A DNA stretch of 64,000 nucleotides from Phocaeicola dorei (GTDB lineage: Bacteria; Bacteroidota; Bacteroidia; Bacteroidales; Bacteroidaceae), in assembly GCF_013009555.1 (NCBI RefSeq), contig NZ_CP046176.1, positions 3,565,501-3,629,500 of the forward strand, read 5' to 3'. The notes below the pieces were generated by a model. That model was not told the DNA's origin. It searched no databases and worked only from the letters and a program-made list of their open reading frames with translations. Shown piece after piece: positions 34,929-44,900 of this stretch; positions within the stretch are counted from its first letter, which is position 1, and each line of letters starts with the position of its first letter. The position numbers and the translations under genes are program-made.

Positions 34929-35348
34929 TTAAATATATTTCTTCGACTCCAAATAGGACTGTAAGATTATCGTAGCACTGATTTCATCAACTAAAGCTTT
35001 ATTCTGCCTATCTTTTTTCTTCAAACCTCCATCCAACATGGCTTGGTGGGCCAATACGGACGTAAATCGCTCGTCAACAAACTCTATCGGTATATCCGGT
35101 AATTTTTTCCTTAGTTGATTGACAAAAGGGACAATATTACGCATATTTTCCGACTCTTGATTATTCATTTGCTTGGGATGCCCTACAATGATGCGTTCCA
35201 CAGGCTCTTTTTCCACATATTTCAGAATAAAGTCCAGTAGTTGGTGTGTAGGGACAGTCGTTAACCCGTTTGCAATAATTTGCAAAACATCCGTCACAGC
35301 CACACCTGTGCGCTTTTTACCGTAATCTATCGCTAATATTCTACTCAT
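34929..35348 (-). CDS. ruvX: RuvX/YqgF-family pre-16S rRNA nuclease
   Basis: A 139-residue RNase H-fold protein with the opening [13 protein letters not shown] (7-19), VGHPKQMN and [15 protein letters not shown] motifs that hold the acidic residues. Family members process the 5' end of 16S rRNA; older annotation calls them Holliday junction resolvases. It is the first gene before def on the minus strand. Confidence 0.94.
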   Translation of the reverse strand: MSRILAIDYGKKRTGVAVTDVLQIIANGLTTVPTHQLLDFILKYVEKEPVERIIVGHPKQMNNQESENMRNIVPFVNQLRKKLPDIPIEFVDERFTSVLAHQAMLDGGLKKKDRQNKALVDEISATIILQSYLESKKYI

Positions 35349-35457
35349 ATAGTTTGCAAAAATACAAATTTATTCCATACCTATTTTATATATAAAGATT
35401 AAAATATGCTTTTTCAACTGTTTTTTCAAAAGAAACGATTCATTTCGTTTAATTTTA

Positions 35458-35488
35458 TTTGCTATTTAAAAAATAGTACTTATTTTTG
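35458..35488 (+). promoter_or_regulatory. Full Bacteroidetes promoter for the YjbH-DUF3869-OmpA cluster
   Basis: TTTG (35458-35461), 19 bases, TATTTTTG (35481-35488). Both boxes and the spacing fit the consensus. The leader to the ATG at 35554 would be about 58 bases. Confidence 0.8.
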
Positions 35489-35553
35489 CACCGAATATGT
35501 GGCTTAACGTAAGGGTCGCATAATGTTAAATTGAAACAAGTATTTGTTATAAA

Positions 35554-36792
35554 ATGAAAAATAAGAGCTCTTCAAAAGGAGTTTTATATAGATGTTTGTT
35601 GTATTGTATAGCTATATTGTTGCTTGTTATGATTCCATTAAAAAGTTTCAGTCAATCAACAGGAGAATTAACAACAGATAGTCTTGTAAAAATGGGATTT
35701 GAAAATGTAAGATGGACAGATACTCCTGAAGAAAGAGTTTATGTGGTTGAAAACAGTGCTTACAAAATTCAAGCGTTGGGTATTAGAAAGGCTGTAGATA
35801 TCATACAGTCAATGGGATTACCCAAGGATAAATCTTGTAAGTTGATTGTTACCAACTATAATATACCTCAGGTCTCACTGACCTATCAGCCTCTTGCCGG
35901 TGACACAACAGTGGTAAGTGGTGAAGATTGGAAAGTCAGTTATGATATAGGTGACAGTTGGGACAAGGTGAAGAAAGAAAAGAAAAAGAACAGTTCGCTG
36001 TTTAAAGTAGATATATTGGTATATCCGCAGCTATACTTTAAGAACTATATCATTACACAGATATATCAGGCTTTATTAGAGTTTAGCCCGGCGGTAGAGG
36101 TGTCGCTTTGGCCAGGAATGAAATTTACTGGACAGATTATTCTGCCTGTGTATAATGACGGATATGGAGAACTTGCAGGAAAAGTTCGTCCTGGATATCT
36201 AACCTTGGCACAACAATTTCGTCTGCCTTATAATATACTGGGAACAGCAACAATAGGTTTCTTTGATTATGATACATATGGTGCAGATTTAAATCTGTTT
36301 TATCCATTCAAGGATGAGCGATTTTCTATAGAAGGAAGATTCGGTTATGTCGGATTTGGATATTGGAGAGGTTTTAAATTTCGCTATAATGATAAGTACA
36401 CTACTTATTGGTCTGTAGGGGGAAACTTTTACTGGCCAAGGTTTAATACACAGTTTAAATTGAGAGCTGAACAATATTTATTAAAAGAAAAAGGGGTAAG
36501 ATTTGAAATGATCAGACACTTCCGCTATGCCAGTATAGGTTTTTACGCTGTAAAAGCTGAACATGCCAATAGTAATGGAGGGTTTAAATTCATCGTTGCA
36601 TTACCACCTTATAAATATAAAAGACATAAATATATACCAAGGGTTTCTACTTCATTGGGTACGGGTATAACATATAATGCAGGAAATGAAAAATATTATT
36701 ATAAAATGCCATATAGTAATGCAAGTGAAAATATAATGCAACAAAATAGTTTTAATCCATATTTTATTAAATCAGAATTATTAAATTTTTAA
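35554..36792 (+). CDS. YjbH-like outer-membrane protein
   Basis: A 412-residue protein with a signal sequence (about 12-33, cut near SFSQ). A mixed N-terminal domain follows, then beta-strand-rich sequence whose end resembles the YjbH C-terminal barrel (GTATIGFFDYDTYGADLNL, GVRFEMIRHFRYASIGFYA, GGFKFIVALPP). It begins an AT-rich plus-strand cluster with a lipoprotein and an OmpA protein. It may be a surface or glycan-linked porin. The assignment rests on pattern, not on clear motifs. Confidence 0.62.
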   Translation: MKNKSSSKGVLYRCLLYCIAILLLVMIPLKSFSQSTGELTTDSLVKMGFENVRWTDTPEERVYVVENSAYKIQALGIRKAVDIIQSMGLPKDKSCKLIVTNYNIPQVSLTYQPLAGDTTVVSGEDWKVSYDIGDSWDKVKKEKKKNSSLFKVDILVYPQLYFKNYIITQIYQALLEFSPAVEVSLWPGMKFTGQIILPVYNDGYGELAGKVRPGYLTLAQQFRLPYNILGTATIGFFDYDTYGADLNLFYPFKDERFSIEGRFGYVGFGYWRGFKFRYNDKYTTYWSVGGNFYWPRFNTQFKLRAEQYLLKEKGVRFEMIRHFRYASIGFYAVKAEHANSNGGFKFIVALPPYKYKRHKYIPRVSTSLGTGITYNAGNEKYYYKMPYSNASENIMQQNSFNPYFIKSELLNF

Positions 36793-36802
36793 TTTTATTG
36801 AG

Positions 36803-37672
36803 ATGAAAAAGAAAAGTTTTTTGAGCGGTATTGGTGCTAAATTGGCATTGGCCGCAGTAGCTTTAACAACTGTAGTGTTCACAAGCTGCGAAAAGGAAGA
36901 ATTTAATGTAGAACCAATCGAACAAGCACCCGCTAGTGCCACAATCTTTGCTACTGTGTATGATCAGACAACAGGCGAAAATCTAGGTACAGCAACAACA
37001 ACTATTGCAGCTGGCGAAAATGGAGCTATCGCTAAACAAAAAGTTACTGTTATTTGTCCTTTCTCAAGTGCCGAGTATTTGCCCGTAGCTTCTATCGATG
37101 TTGAAGTTCCAGAAGTAGCAAAAGGTCAGATGATTCTTATTCCTGTAACTTTCTACGCACAGAAAATAGCATCTGCAGCACAGAATGTAAGTACTTCTAA
37201 AGATGAAGATTCAATTGAACAAGTTAAATCTGAATCCAACAAGACTTCAAAAGAATATACAGGTACAGGCAAGCCGCAAGAAGTTGAATACGATGCATTG
37301 GTAGGTACTAAAATTCTTAACAAAACAGAACTCTATTCATACATTGAAACTCTTGTAAACTCAAGAGCTATGAGCAACGACAATGTTATTGCTGTATTGA
37401 AAGCATTAGTAGATACTTATGATAACATGGCAACTAAGACAATCAAGACAGAAGTAACAATGACAGAAGGAGTAACATTTGTATTCAAACCTGTAACACC
37501 TATGACTGAATACGTTATGTCTATCAGCGCTACTGTTGACAATGTAATCTATACTATTCCTAATGTAAAAGTAAAAGAAGCAGGTACTACTGACGCAGGT
37601 TTGGAAGTATTATCACACGGTCACGGTCACGGAGACAATGGCAATGCAGGTGGTGGTGCAGCTGGTAAATAA
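36803..37672 (+). CDS. DUF3869-like surface lipoprotein
   Basis: A 289-residue lipoprotein: basic start, hydrophobic segment, then the lipobox ending at Cys29 (VVFTSC) followed by EKEEF. A Lys/Glu-rich charged region lies near residues 130-150, and the tail is His/Gly-rich (HGHGHGDNGNAGGG). It resembles the Bacteroides DUF3869 family of unknown function. It starts 10 bp after the YjbH-like gene and precedes the OmpA gene by 55 bp, so the three are likely coexpressed. Confidence 0.65.
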   Translation: MKKKSFLSGIGAKLALAAVALTTVVFTSCEKEEFNVEPIEQAPASATIFATVYDQTTGENLGTATTTIAAGENGAIAKQKVTVICPFSSAEYLPVASIDVEVPEVAKGQMILIPVTFYAQKIASAAQNVSTSKDEDSIEQVKSESNKTSKEYTGTGKPQEVEYDALVGTKILNKTELYSYIETLVNSRAMSNDNVIAVLKALVDTYDNMATKTIKTEVTMTEGVTFVFKPVTPMTEYVMSISATVDNVIYTIPNVKVKEAGTTDAGLEVLSHGHGHGDNGNAGGGAAGK

Positions 37673-37727
37673 TCAATCAGTTTAAACCAACACGTAGAAT
37701 AATAATTCACCAAAAAATTATAGTAAA

Positions 37728-38801
37728 ATGAAATATAAAGTATTAACTCTGTCGCTTCTGATGGCAGGTGCTTGTGCTACTACTCTTAAAGCACAAGACA
37801 CCAACTATTATACTCCGAAATGGAGCGATAACATCTTCGTCAGTGTAGGTGGAGGTATCCACGCTATTGAAAACGATGGTTTCAATAAGCTGGCTCCTCA
37901 CTTCAGCATCTCTTTGGGTAAGTTAATTACTCCCACATGGGGGATACGTGGTCAGGTAAATGGTATCACACAACACTTGTGTTTGGATAACAGTTACTAC
38001 GAACACAACAAGAACTACGTAGGAGCTAACATTGACGCTATGGTAAACTTGTCAACTCTGTTTGCAGGTGCTAATCCTAGCCGTTTTTTTGAAGTATATG
38101 GTTTTGCTGGTCCTATGCTTTCCGTAGCTAAGTCACAGAACGTAACAATCAAGAATGATGGAACAATGGTTCCCGAAGGTGAAAGCAAAGCAAGAGCACG
38201 TATTGGTGCATCCGCCGGTGTAGGCTTGAAGTTCAACATTAACAAATATTGGGCTATCGATGTTGAAGCTCGCGGCGCCATCGCTCCTTCTATCTTTGGT
38301 AATATCAGTAGCCACCGTAAAGCTGAAGGAACAGGTATGTTGACAGCTGGTGTCAGCTACATCTTTGGTGGCAAGAAGTTTGCTAAAGTTGAAGACCGTG
38401 TAGTAGAAAAAGAAGTGATCAAGGAAGTGATCCGCGAAGTTCCGAAAGAAGTAGTTAAGGAAGTGATTAAAGAAGTTCCTAGCGCTGCAGAAGTTGCTAT
38501 CTTCTTCAAAATCGGTAAAGCAAAGATCAGTCCGGAAGGTATGGTTAATGTACAGTTAATGGCTAAAGCAATCAAAGCTAATCCTAACGCTAAGTACAAA
38601 ATTGCAGGTTTCGCTGATAAAGCTACAGGATCTGCTTCATTCAACCAGACTTTGTCTGAAAAACGTGCTCAGGCTGTTTACGATGCATTGGTTGCAGAAG
38701 GCGTAAAAGAAAGCCAGCTTGAAAAAGTTGCTATGGGTGGAACAGATAACATGTTTGGTAAGAACTATTTGAACCGCGTAGTTATCTTGGAAGTAAAATA
38801 A
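37728..38801 (+). CDS. OmpA-family outer-membrane protein
   Basis: A 357-residue protein with a signal peptide (to about residue 23, TLKAQ) and an eight-strand barrel region. A Val/Glu/Lys heptad linker (VVEKEVIKEVIREVPKEV and its repeat, about 224-250) leads to a C-terminal OmpA peptidoglycan-binding domain (GFADKATGSASFNQTLSEKR). It probably anchors the outer membrane to the cell wall. It is the last gene of its cluster and is followed by a clear terminator. Confidence 0.92.
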   Translation: MKYKVLTLSLLMAGACATTLKAQDTNYYTPKWSDNIFVSVGGGIHAIENDGFNKLAPHFSISLGKLITPTWGIRGQVNGITQHLCLDNSYYEHNKNYVGANIDAMVNLSTLFAGANPSRFFEVYGFAGPMLSVAKSQNVTIKNDGTMVPEGESKARARIGASAGVGLKFNINKYWAIDVEARGAIAPSIFGNISSHRKAEGTGMLTAGVSYIFGGKKFAKVEDRVVEKEVIKEVIREVPKEVVKEVIKEVPSAAEVAIFFKIGKAKISPEGMVNVQLMAKAIKANPNAKYKIAGFADKATGSASFNQTLSEKRAQAVYDALVAEGVKESQLEKVAMGGTDNMFGKNYLNRVVILEVK

Positions 38802-38838
38802 TCATTGATACCTGATAAAACTCTGATAGATTAAAGAA

Positions 38839-38870
38839 GGGAGTATCGTAACAAACGATGCTCCCTCTTT
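38839..38870 (+). terminator. Terminator after the OmpA gene
   Basis: GGGAGTATCG (38839-38848) pairs with CGATGCTCCC (38856-38865) at 9 of 10 positions with one wobble, followed by TCTTTTT. Confidence 0.8.
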
Positions 38871-38941
38871 TTCTTCAACTGCTTTTTTGATCACATAAGC
38901 AGCAACAGCAAATAAATCATATAACAAGAATCTACAGATCT

Positions 38942-39099
38942 TGGCTATACAATTCTGGAAACTTGAGGTAGTATTTACCGAATCTTGTAACAAGATATCG
39001 GGCTATACAAGCAAAAAACTGATACATAAAAACAACAGGACGTATTTAGAAAAGAACAAGAGCTTTTTTAAATACATCCTGTTGTTTTTAAAAAAGCTC
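38942..39099 (+). other. Structured intergenic region with competing hairpins, candidate small RNA
   Basis: Between the OmpA terminator and the PCMD gene (38871-39182) there is no gene but dense inverted repeats. ATCTTGT/ACAAGAT lies at about 38983-38997. Stem A pairs 39028-39048 with 39069-39089 at 20 of 21 positions. Stem B pairs 39060-39072 with 39087-39099 perfectly. Stems A and B share bases and exclude each other. GGCTATACAA occurs twice upstream, about 58 bases apart. I find no TAnnTTTG box, so transcription is unproven. Confidence 0.4.
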
Positions 39100-39182
39100 A
39101 AGACGATTTTAAAATATTCTATCGTATAGTGACACAGACTAATATATAAGCAACATTATACAAACAAAAGCATTTACTATCC

Positions 39183-40142
39183 TCAATAGACCAGCTTCAC
39201 ATTGTCAACCCAAAGTGTATTTCCAGGAGAACCGATAAAAGCCCCCCCATGACTGGACGAAAATTGCAGTATCATGTGCGTAGGATTTTCATTGGCCTCC
39301 GCCCATCCTATTTCTTTAATCAAGACACTTTCTCCCTTACTATTTCTAGTATAATCCCTCTCTCTCAACCCCATTGTTTCATGATTATAAGACGGATGCT
39401 TGGTTATATCACCATACAGCACTTCATAAGTAGCACCATTTACCCAACCATCCGAATCCTTATCATATTTCATCACCATAGTTCCTACCCTCTTCGCCGT
39501 AATATTTCCTTCAGCGTCCTCCATACGTTTTTGCAAAAAGAAAACAGTTATCGCACAATCCTGCCCTGCCACCTGACCTTTCTTGCTGAAACCTGTCAAC
39601 CGGATACGATCTTTCTCACCAGACATCTTTACCTTATAATCATAACGGACAGCTTTGGGACGTTGAGTAAAAGGAACTCCCCAGTTCATGTTCTTCTCAG
39701 CATTCTTAGTTCCTGTTATAGGCTCCAGCATATCACCTAAATAAATGGATCCGGCTGCCAATACAGTAATATTCACCATCCCCAATACTTTGACGCTCTC
39801 TATATGCGTTTCCAGGCGAGCACAATATCCATTGTCCCGTTTGTCTCTATAAACAGAATTATTTGTTTTAACAATGCCCACTACCTTAGCCATCACATTA
39901 GAGGTTCCCCAAGGAGACCCTCCCATATTTTTATAAGGTTTGTTACCATCTATTTCCTTTGTAGGACCTATCTCATAAAGAAGTTTGGTATTGCCGCCTA
40001 TAACACCGGACTCATGAACCTTACGGATTATCCACTGATCCATATCTCCGTATTTTATAGGCACCACCTTTTCCTGGGCAAAGCCATACAGCGGTGCTAT
40101 AGCCAAAAGAGCAATGACCGATAATCTGCCATAATATTTCAT
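39183..40142 (-). CDS. PCMD-domain secreted protein
   Basis: A 319-residue protein with a signal peptide (MKYYGRLSVIALLAIAPLYG, cut near FAQ). A beta-rich domain resembles the putative carbohydrate metabolism domain (PCMD) of Bacteroides: GVPFTQRPKAVRYDYKVKM and the end GNTLWVDNVKLVY are typical. It is probably periplasmic or surface exposed. It stands alone on the minus strand. The function is unknown. Confidence 0.7.
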   Translation of the reverse strand: MKYYGRLSVIALLAIAPLYGFAQEKVVPIKYGDMDQWIIRKVHESGVIGGNTKLLYEIGPTKEIDGNKPYKNMGGSPWGTSNVMAKVVGIVKTNNSVYRDKRDNGYCARLETHIESVKVLGMVNITVLAAGSIYLGDMLEPITGTKNAEKNMNWGVPFTQRPKAVRYDYKVKMSGEKDRIRLTGFSKKGQVAGQDCAITVFFLQKRMEDAEGNITAKRVGTMVMKYDKDSDGWVNGATYEVLYGDITKHPSYNHETMGLRERDYTRNSKGESVLIKEIGWAEANENPTHMILQFSSSHGGAFIGSPGNTLWVDNVKLVY

Positions 40143-40267
40143 ACCCTTAGTTTTTATTGTTGTTTAGAACCGACAAAGCTATAAAAAAAAGCGGCAACTT
40201 CACAGTTGCCACTTTTAATAAAGAAAAATAGACTATATTTTCTTCTTAATTTACCAAAAAGAAGTCA

Positions 40268-40765
40268 TTAATATACTCTATATAGTAACCATGCCTTCTG
40301 GAAATCGTCACGGTTAGGATATTTTGCCTTAAACTCCTCCTTTGCCTGAGTAGCCTGCGCACGGTCATCATATGAAGATGCTATAACGCGATACATATTT
40401 CTTTCAGCATTATAAACCACTTTGGCATTATAACCTTGACCATCCAAATATTGTTTCAAACCTTCTGCATTCGCTTTCACACCAAAGCTACCACATACTA
40501 CGCTATATGCTTTTAAGCCGTCACCTGAAACCAATTCTACTTTCTCTTCGCGAACCGGACCGGCAACAGGAGCAGTTGTCACAGGGGCAGATACTACCGG
40601 AGCAGCTTCAACCGGAGTTGCTTCTACCTGATCAGCAGGAGCTTCAGCCAATTCCTGTTGTTTTGCTTTTTCATAAGCCTTCTTGTAAGCACTTTCGCTA
40701 GATTTACATGAGGAAAATGCCAAGGCTACGCACAATCCCATACCCAACACAACTAATTTTTTCAT
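40268..40765 (-). CDS. SPOR-domain lipoprotein
   Basis: A 165-residue lipoprotein with its lipobox ending at Cys20 (LAFSSC). A low-complexity Pro/Val/Ala linker (about 45-72) leads to a C-terminal SPOR domain (YSVVCGSFGVKANAEGLKQY, then NMYRVIASSYDDRAQA). SPOR domains bind denuded peptidoglycan at division sites. It is monocistronic. A -7-like TACTTTTG lies about 60 bp upstream. Confidence 0.88.
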   Translation of the reverse strand: MKKLVVLGMGLCVALAFSSCKSSESAYKKAYEKAKQQELAEAPADQVEATPVEAAPVVSAPVTTAPVAGPVREEKVELVSGDGLKAYSVVCGSFGVKANAEGLKQYLDGQGYNAKVVYNAERNMYRVIASSYDDRAQATQAKEEFKAKYPNRDDFQKAWLLYRVY

Positions 40766-40944
40766 GATTACTCAATCTTTTATAAATTAATACTCTAGTT
40801 TAATTCCATTATATTGGTGCAAAAGTAGCAATATATCAACAGCTTTCACATCAAGAATGGAGTTAAATTTAGTTAATCAGAGAAGAATCTCCAATTTCTA
40901 TTCAAAAATAGACAAAATAAACAACAACATTCAGTTTTATTTGT

Positions 40945-40952
40945 TAGATTTG
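40945..40952 (+). promoter_or_regulatory. -7 element upstream of the YtxH-holin cluster
   Basis: TAGATTTG matches TAnnTTTG and lies 24 bp before the ATG at 40977. Confidence 0.5.
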
Positions 40953-40976
40953 TAAGGTACAAAAAACAAAAAAACT

Positions 40977-41174
40977 ATGAAAGGATTAAGTATTTTAGCT
41001 GCATTCCTAGGCGGAGCCGTAGTTGGTGCAGCAGCAGGTATTTTATTTGCTCCTGAAAGCGGAGAAGACACTCGTAGCAAAATTGCTGATGCTTTACGTA
41101 AAAGAGGTATCAAATTAAGTCGCACAGATATGGAAAATCTGGTCGATGAAATTGCAGCCGAGGTAAAAGAATAA
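40977..41174 (+). CDS. YtxH-like small membrane protein
   Basis: A 65-residue protein with one Gly/Ala-rich membrane helix (LSILAAFLGGAVVGAAAGIL) ending in FAPESGEDTRSKI, the YtxH hallmark. A charged helix follows. Relatives in Firmicutes are general stress proteins. It heads a cluster with a holin-like and an 88-residue gene. A second YtxH-like gene lies at 60461. Confidence 0.85.
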   Translation: MKGLSILAAFLGGAVVGAAAGILFAPESGEDTRSKIADALRKRGIKLSRTDMENLVDEIAAEVKE

Positions 41175-41193
41175 GCAACGCCCACAAAAGTGT

Positions 41194-41232
41194 ATTGTCA
41201 TTCCGGACTTGGATCCGGAATGACAATAATTT
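41194..41232 (+). terminator. Hairpin after the YtxH gene
   Basis: Perfect 14-bp arms (ATTGTCATTCCGGA, 41194-41207, and its complement 41214-41227) are followed by T-rich sequence. It may attenuate transcription into the holin-like gene, which starts 20 bp later. Confidence 0.75.
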
Positions 41233-41251
41233 TTAAATCAAAACTCCACGC

Positions 41252-41608
41252 ATGTTTGCAAACGATAAAAATATAGATAATCTGCAACAACTTCTGGCAG
41301 AGCTTAAAAAGTACGCAGAGTTACAAAAGGATTATGTAAAATTACATTTAGTAGAAAAACTTACTATACTGATATCAACCCTCATCCTTGTCTTTATATT
41401 ATTGATATTAGGTATTATCGCACTTTTCTACTTGTCATTTACATTGGCCTATGTACTCGAACCTCATGTAGGCGGGCTTATGGCTAGCTATGGAATCATT
41501 ACCGGATGCATTATTCTGCTGATTCTGTTAATCGTTTTATTCCGCAAACGGCTGATTGTCCAGCCTATGGTAAATTTCCTTGCCAACCTGCTTTTAAATG
41601 ACAACTGA
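41252..41608 (+). CDS. Phage-holin-like (DUF1469-type) membrane protein
   Basis: A 118-residue protein: an amphipathic start (NIDNLQQLLAELKKYAELQK), two membrane helices (about 42-70 and 78-98) and a short basic tail. This is the layout of the phage_holin_3_6 family, which in Bacteroidetes is chromosomal and not tied to lysis. It lies 2 bp before the 88-residue gene, so translation is probably coupled. Confidence 0.78.
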   Translation: MFANDKNIDNLQQLLAELKKYAELQKDYVKLHLVEKLTILISTLILVFILLILGIIALFYLSFTLAYVLEPHVGGLMASYGIITGCIILLILLIVLFRKRLIVQPMVNFLANLLLNDN

Positions 41609-41610
41609 TT

Positions 41611-41877
41611 ATGAAAGAGAATACTCCTAATAAAACGCCCATCATCACTTTGGAAGTGATAGCACAACGAAAAGCTGAGAAGTTGGAAGAAGTACAGCAA
41701 GCTAAAAAAGAAATGGTACAAACCATACATGAACTTTTTGCGCCTGTAGAACAAAAAGGAGGCGTAGAAGGCATTATGCAACATATCAATACAGGAATCG
41801 CCGTTTATGACGGAGTACGGACCGGTATCAAGATCATGCAAAGAATCAGAGGATATTTCCTGAAAAAGAAGAAATAA
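41611..41877 (+). CDS. Small hypothetical protein of the YtxH-holin cluster
   Basis: An 88-residue, Lys/Glu-rich, mostly helical protein (VIAQRKAEKLEEVQQAKKEM) with a basic C terminus and no membrane segment. I do not recognise a family by motif. Genes of this shape follow YtxH and holin-like genes in Bacteroides, suggesting one envelope-stress module. It is followed 29 bp later by the tricorn-like protease. Confidence 0.7.
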   Translation: MKENTPNKTPIITLEVIAQRKAEKLEEVQQAKKEMVQTIHELFAPVEQKGGVEGIMQHINTGIAVYDGVRTGIKIMQRIRGYFLKKKK

Positions 41878-41906
41878 CTTAGTATTAACCACAACATTTT
41901 ATCCAC

Positions 41907-44900
41907 ATGAAAAGACAGCTACTAGGTGTGGCAGCAATTTTGTTGTCAATTTCCACGTATGCACAGGACAATCCATTATGGATGCGTTATTGTGCCATTT
42001 CTCCGGATGGAACCACCATCGCATTCACCTATAAAGGTGACATCTACACAGTACCCTCTACAGGCGGCAGGGCCAGTCAGATTACAACCAACCCTGCCCA
42101 CGACACCAAACCTATCTGGAGTCCTGACGGAAAAAAAATTGCTTTCGCATCAGACCGCATGGGAAGTATGGATATTTTTGAGGTAAACAAGGAAGGGGGT
42201 ATCCCCAAAAGATTAACCACCCATTCGGGTAATGAAACACCGGTGGCTTATAAAGACGCCGGACACATTCTGTTTCTAGCCAATATAATGCCAACTGTAG
42301 AAGACGCACAATTCCCCTCCGGACAATTCCAACAAGTATATGAAGTTAATACCGAAGGAGGACGCCCTGCCCTCTTCTCTTCCATGCCGATGGAAGATAT
42401 CAGTATCAATCACACAGGTAATACTTTGCTCTACCATGACAAAAAAGGATATGAAGATCCTTGGCGTAAACATCACACTTCATCCATTACCCGCGATATT
42501 TGGCTGTGTTCTCTGAATGGAAACCGTACCTTTCGCAAACAAACTACTTTCAATGGTGAGGACCGCACTCCCGTTTGGGCTTCAGATGATAAATCATTCT
42601 ATTATTTAAGTGAGGAAAAAGGCTCATTTAATATTTTCAAACGTGATATTGACGGTAATACATCCAAACAAATCACCAACCATACCAAACATCCGGTACG
42701 CTTCCTGAGTGCCGCCTCCAATGGAACATTATGCTATGGATATGATGGCGAAATCTACACGGTAAAAGAAGGTGCCATTCCGCAAAAAGTTCAGATTTCC
42801 ATTGTCACCGACAAGAACGACAAAGATCTCATCCGCCAGATTAAGCGTAGCGGAGCAACAGAAATATCCCTTTCACCCGATGCAAAAGAAATTGCTTTTG
42901 TACTACGCGGAGATGTATATGTCACATCAACAGAATACAGCACCACCAAACAAATCACCAATACTCCGCAACAGGAACGCGATATTCACTTTTCTCCGGA
43001 CGGAAGAAGTATTGTTTACGCTTCCGAAAGAAACGGATTATGGCAGATTTATCAAACCAGTCTAGCTAAAAAGGAAGAAAAACAGTTCGCTTACGCAACC
43101 GATATCAAAGAGGAAAGACTGACCAATTCGGATATCACTTCATTCCAACCTCAATACAGTCCTGACGGCAAAGAAGTAGCCTTTCTTGAAAACCGTACTA
43201 CCATCCGTGTTCTGAATCTGAAATCAAAAGCTGTACGAACCGTCATGGATGGCAACTATGAATATTCATACAGCGACGGTGACCAATGGTATCAATGGAG
43301 TCCGGACAGCAAATGGATTCTTACCAACTACATAGGTATTGGCGGATGGAATAACAAGGATGTTGCACTGGTCAACGCATCTGGCAACGGAGAAATTCAT
43401 AATCTGACCGAAAGTGGATACAGTGACGGCAATGCCAAATGGGTATTGGATGGAAAAGCCATGATTTGGGAAAGTGACCGCGCAGGATTCCGCAGCCACG
43501 GAAGCTGGGGCGCTGAAGCGGATATCTACATCATGTTCTTCGACTTGGACGCATACGACCGTTTCAGAATGAGCAAGGAAGAACTTGCTTTGCTGGAGGA
43601 ATCAGAAAAGAAAGACAAAGAGAAGAGTGAAGAGAAAAAGAAGGCTGATAATAAAAAAGATAAAAAGAAAGACTCCAAGAAAGAAGATGACAAGAAGGAA
43701 GTAAAACCACTGGTTTTCGACCTTGAAAACAGCCGTGACCGTGTAATTCGTCTAACTGTAAATTCTTCACGATTGGGAGATGCTGTATTAACTCCGAAGG
43801 GTGACAAACTATATTATCAAGCAGCCTTCGAAAGCGGATATGATTTATGGGAACACGATCTTAAAGAAAACAAGACTAAAATCGTCATGAAAAAAGTCGG
43901 TGGCGGAGCCCTGCTTCCTGATAAGAAAGGCGAGAATCTGTTCCTTTGCAGCCAAGGTGGTATCAAGAAAGTTACTGTCAGCAGTGGTGAAACCAAACCT
44001 GTAGAATTCGAAGCTTTCTTCGACTACCAACCCTATGGTGAACGCGAATATATTTTCGATCATGTATGGCAACAAGTAGAAGATAAATTCTACGTAAAAG
44101 ATCTGCACGGAGTAGATTGGAAAGGCTATCACGAAGCATACGCACGCTTTCTTCCATACATCAATAACAATTATGATTTTCAGGAAATGCTAAGTGAAAT
44201 GCTGGGTGAGTTAAACGGTTCACACACCGGAGCACGTTACTACTCAAACGGTCCTACACTATCCACAGCGACCCTAGGAGCATTCTATGACGAAACTTAT
44301 GATGGTGACGGGCTAAAAATTAAAGAAATATTAGCAAAAGGTCCATTTGCCGTGAAAAAAACGGATGTTACTCCTGGTTGCATCATCGAGAAAATTGACG
44401 GCAAACCTATCGTAAAAGGACAAGACTACTTCCCGCTACTGGAAGGCAAAGCCGGAAGAAAAGTGTTACTGGCCATATATAATCCGGCTACCGGCAAACG
44501 TTTTGATATCACCATCAAAGCTATCAGCACGGGCGAACAAAGTAACTTGCTGTATAAACGTTGGGTAGAACGTTGCCGCAATATAGTCGATAAATTATCC
44601 GAAGGCCGCATAGGCTATGTACACGTAAAAGGTATGGACAGTCAAAGTTTCCGCGAAGTATATAGTGAAGTATTGGGACGCTGCCGCAACAAAGAAGCTA
44701 TTATTGTAGACACACGCCACAATGGAGGCGGCTGGCTACATGATGACTTGGCCACTTTATTAAGCGGCAAGGAATATCAGCGTTTCGTTCCACGCGGACA
44801 ATACATAGGCAGCGACCCATTCAATAAATGGCTCAAGCCATCCTGCGTATTGGTATGCGAGGACAATTACAGTAACGCACATGGCTTCCCATGGGTTTAC

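Noticed and set aside
40977..41877. Prophage remnant suggested by the holin-like gene
   Set aside because: No other phage gene is nearby, and this holin family is common in Bacteroidetes chromosomes next to YtxH genes.
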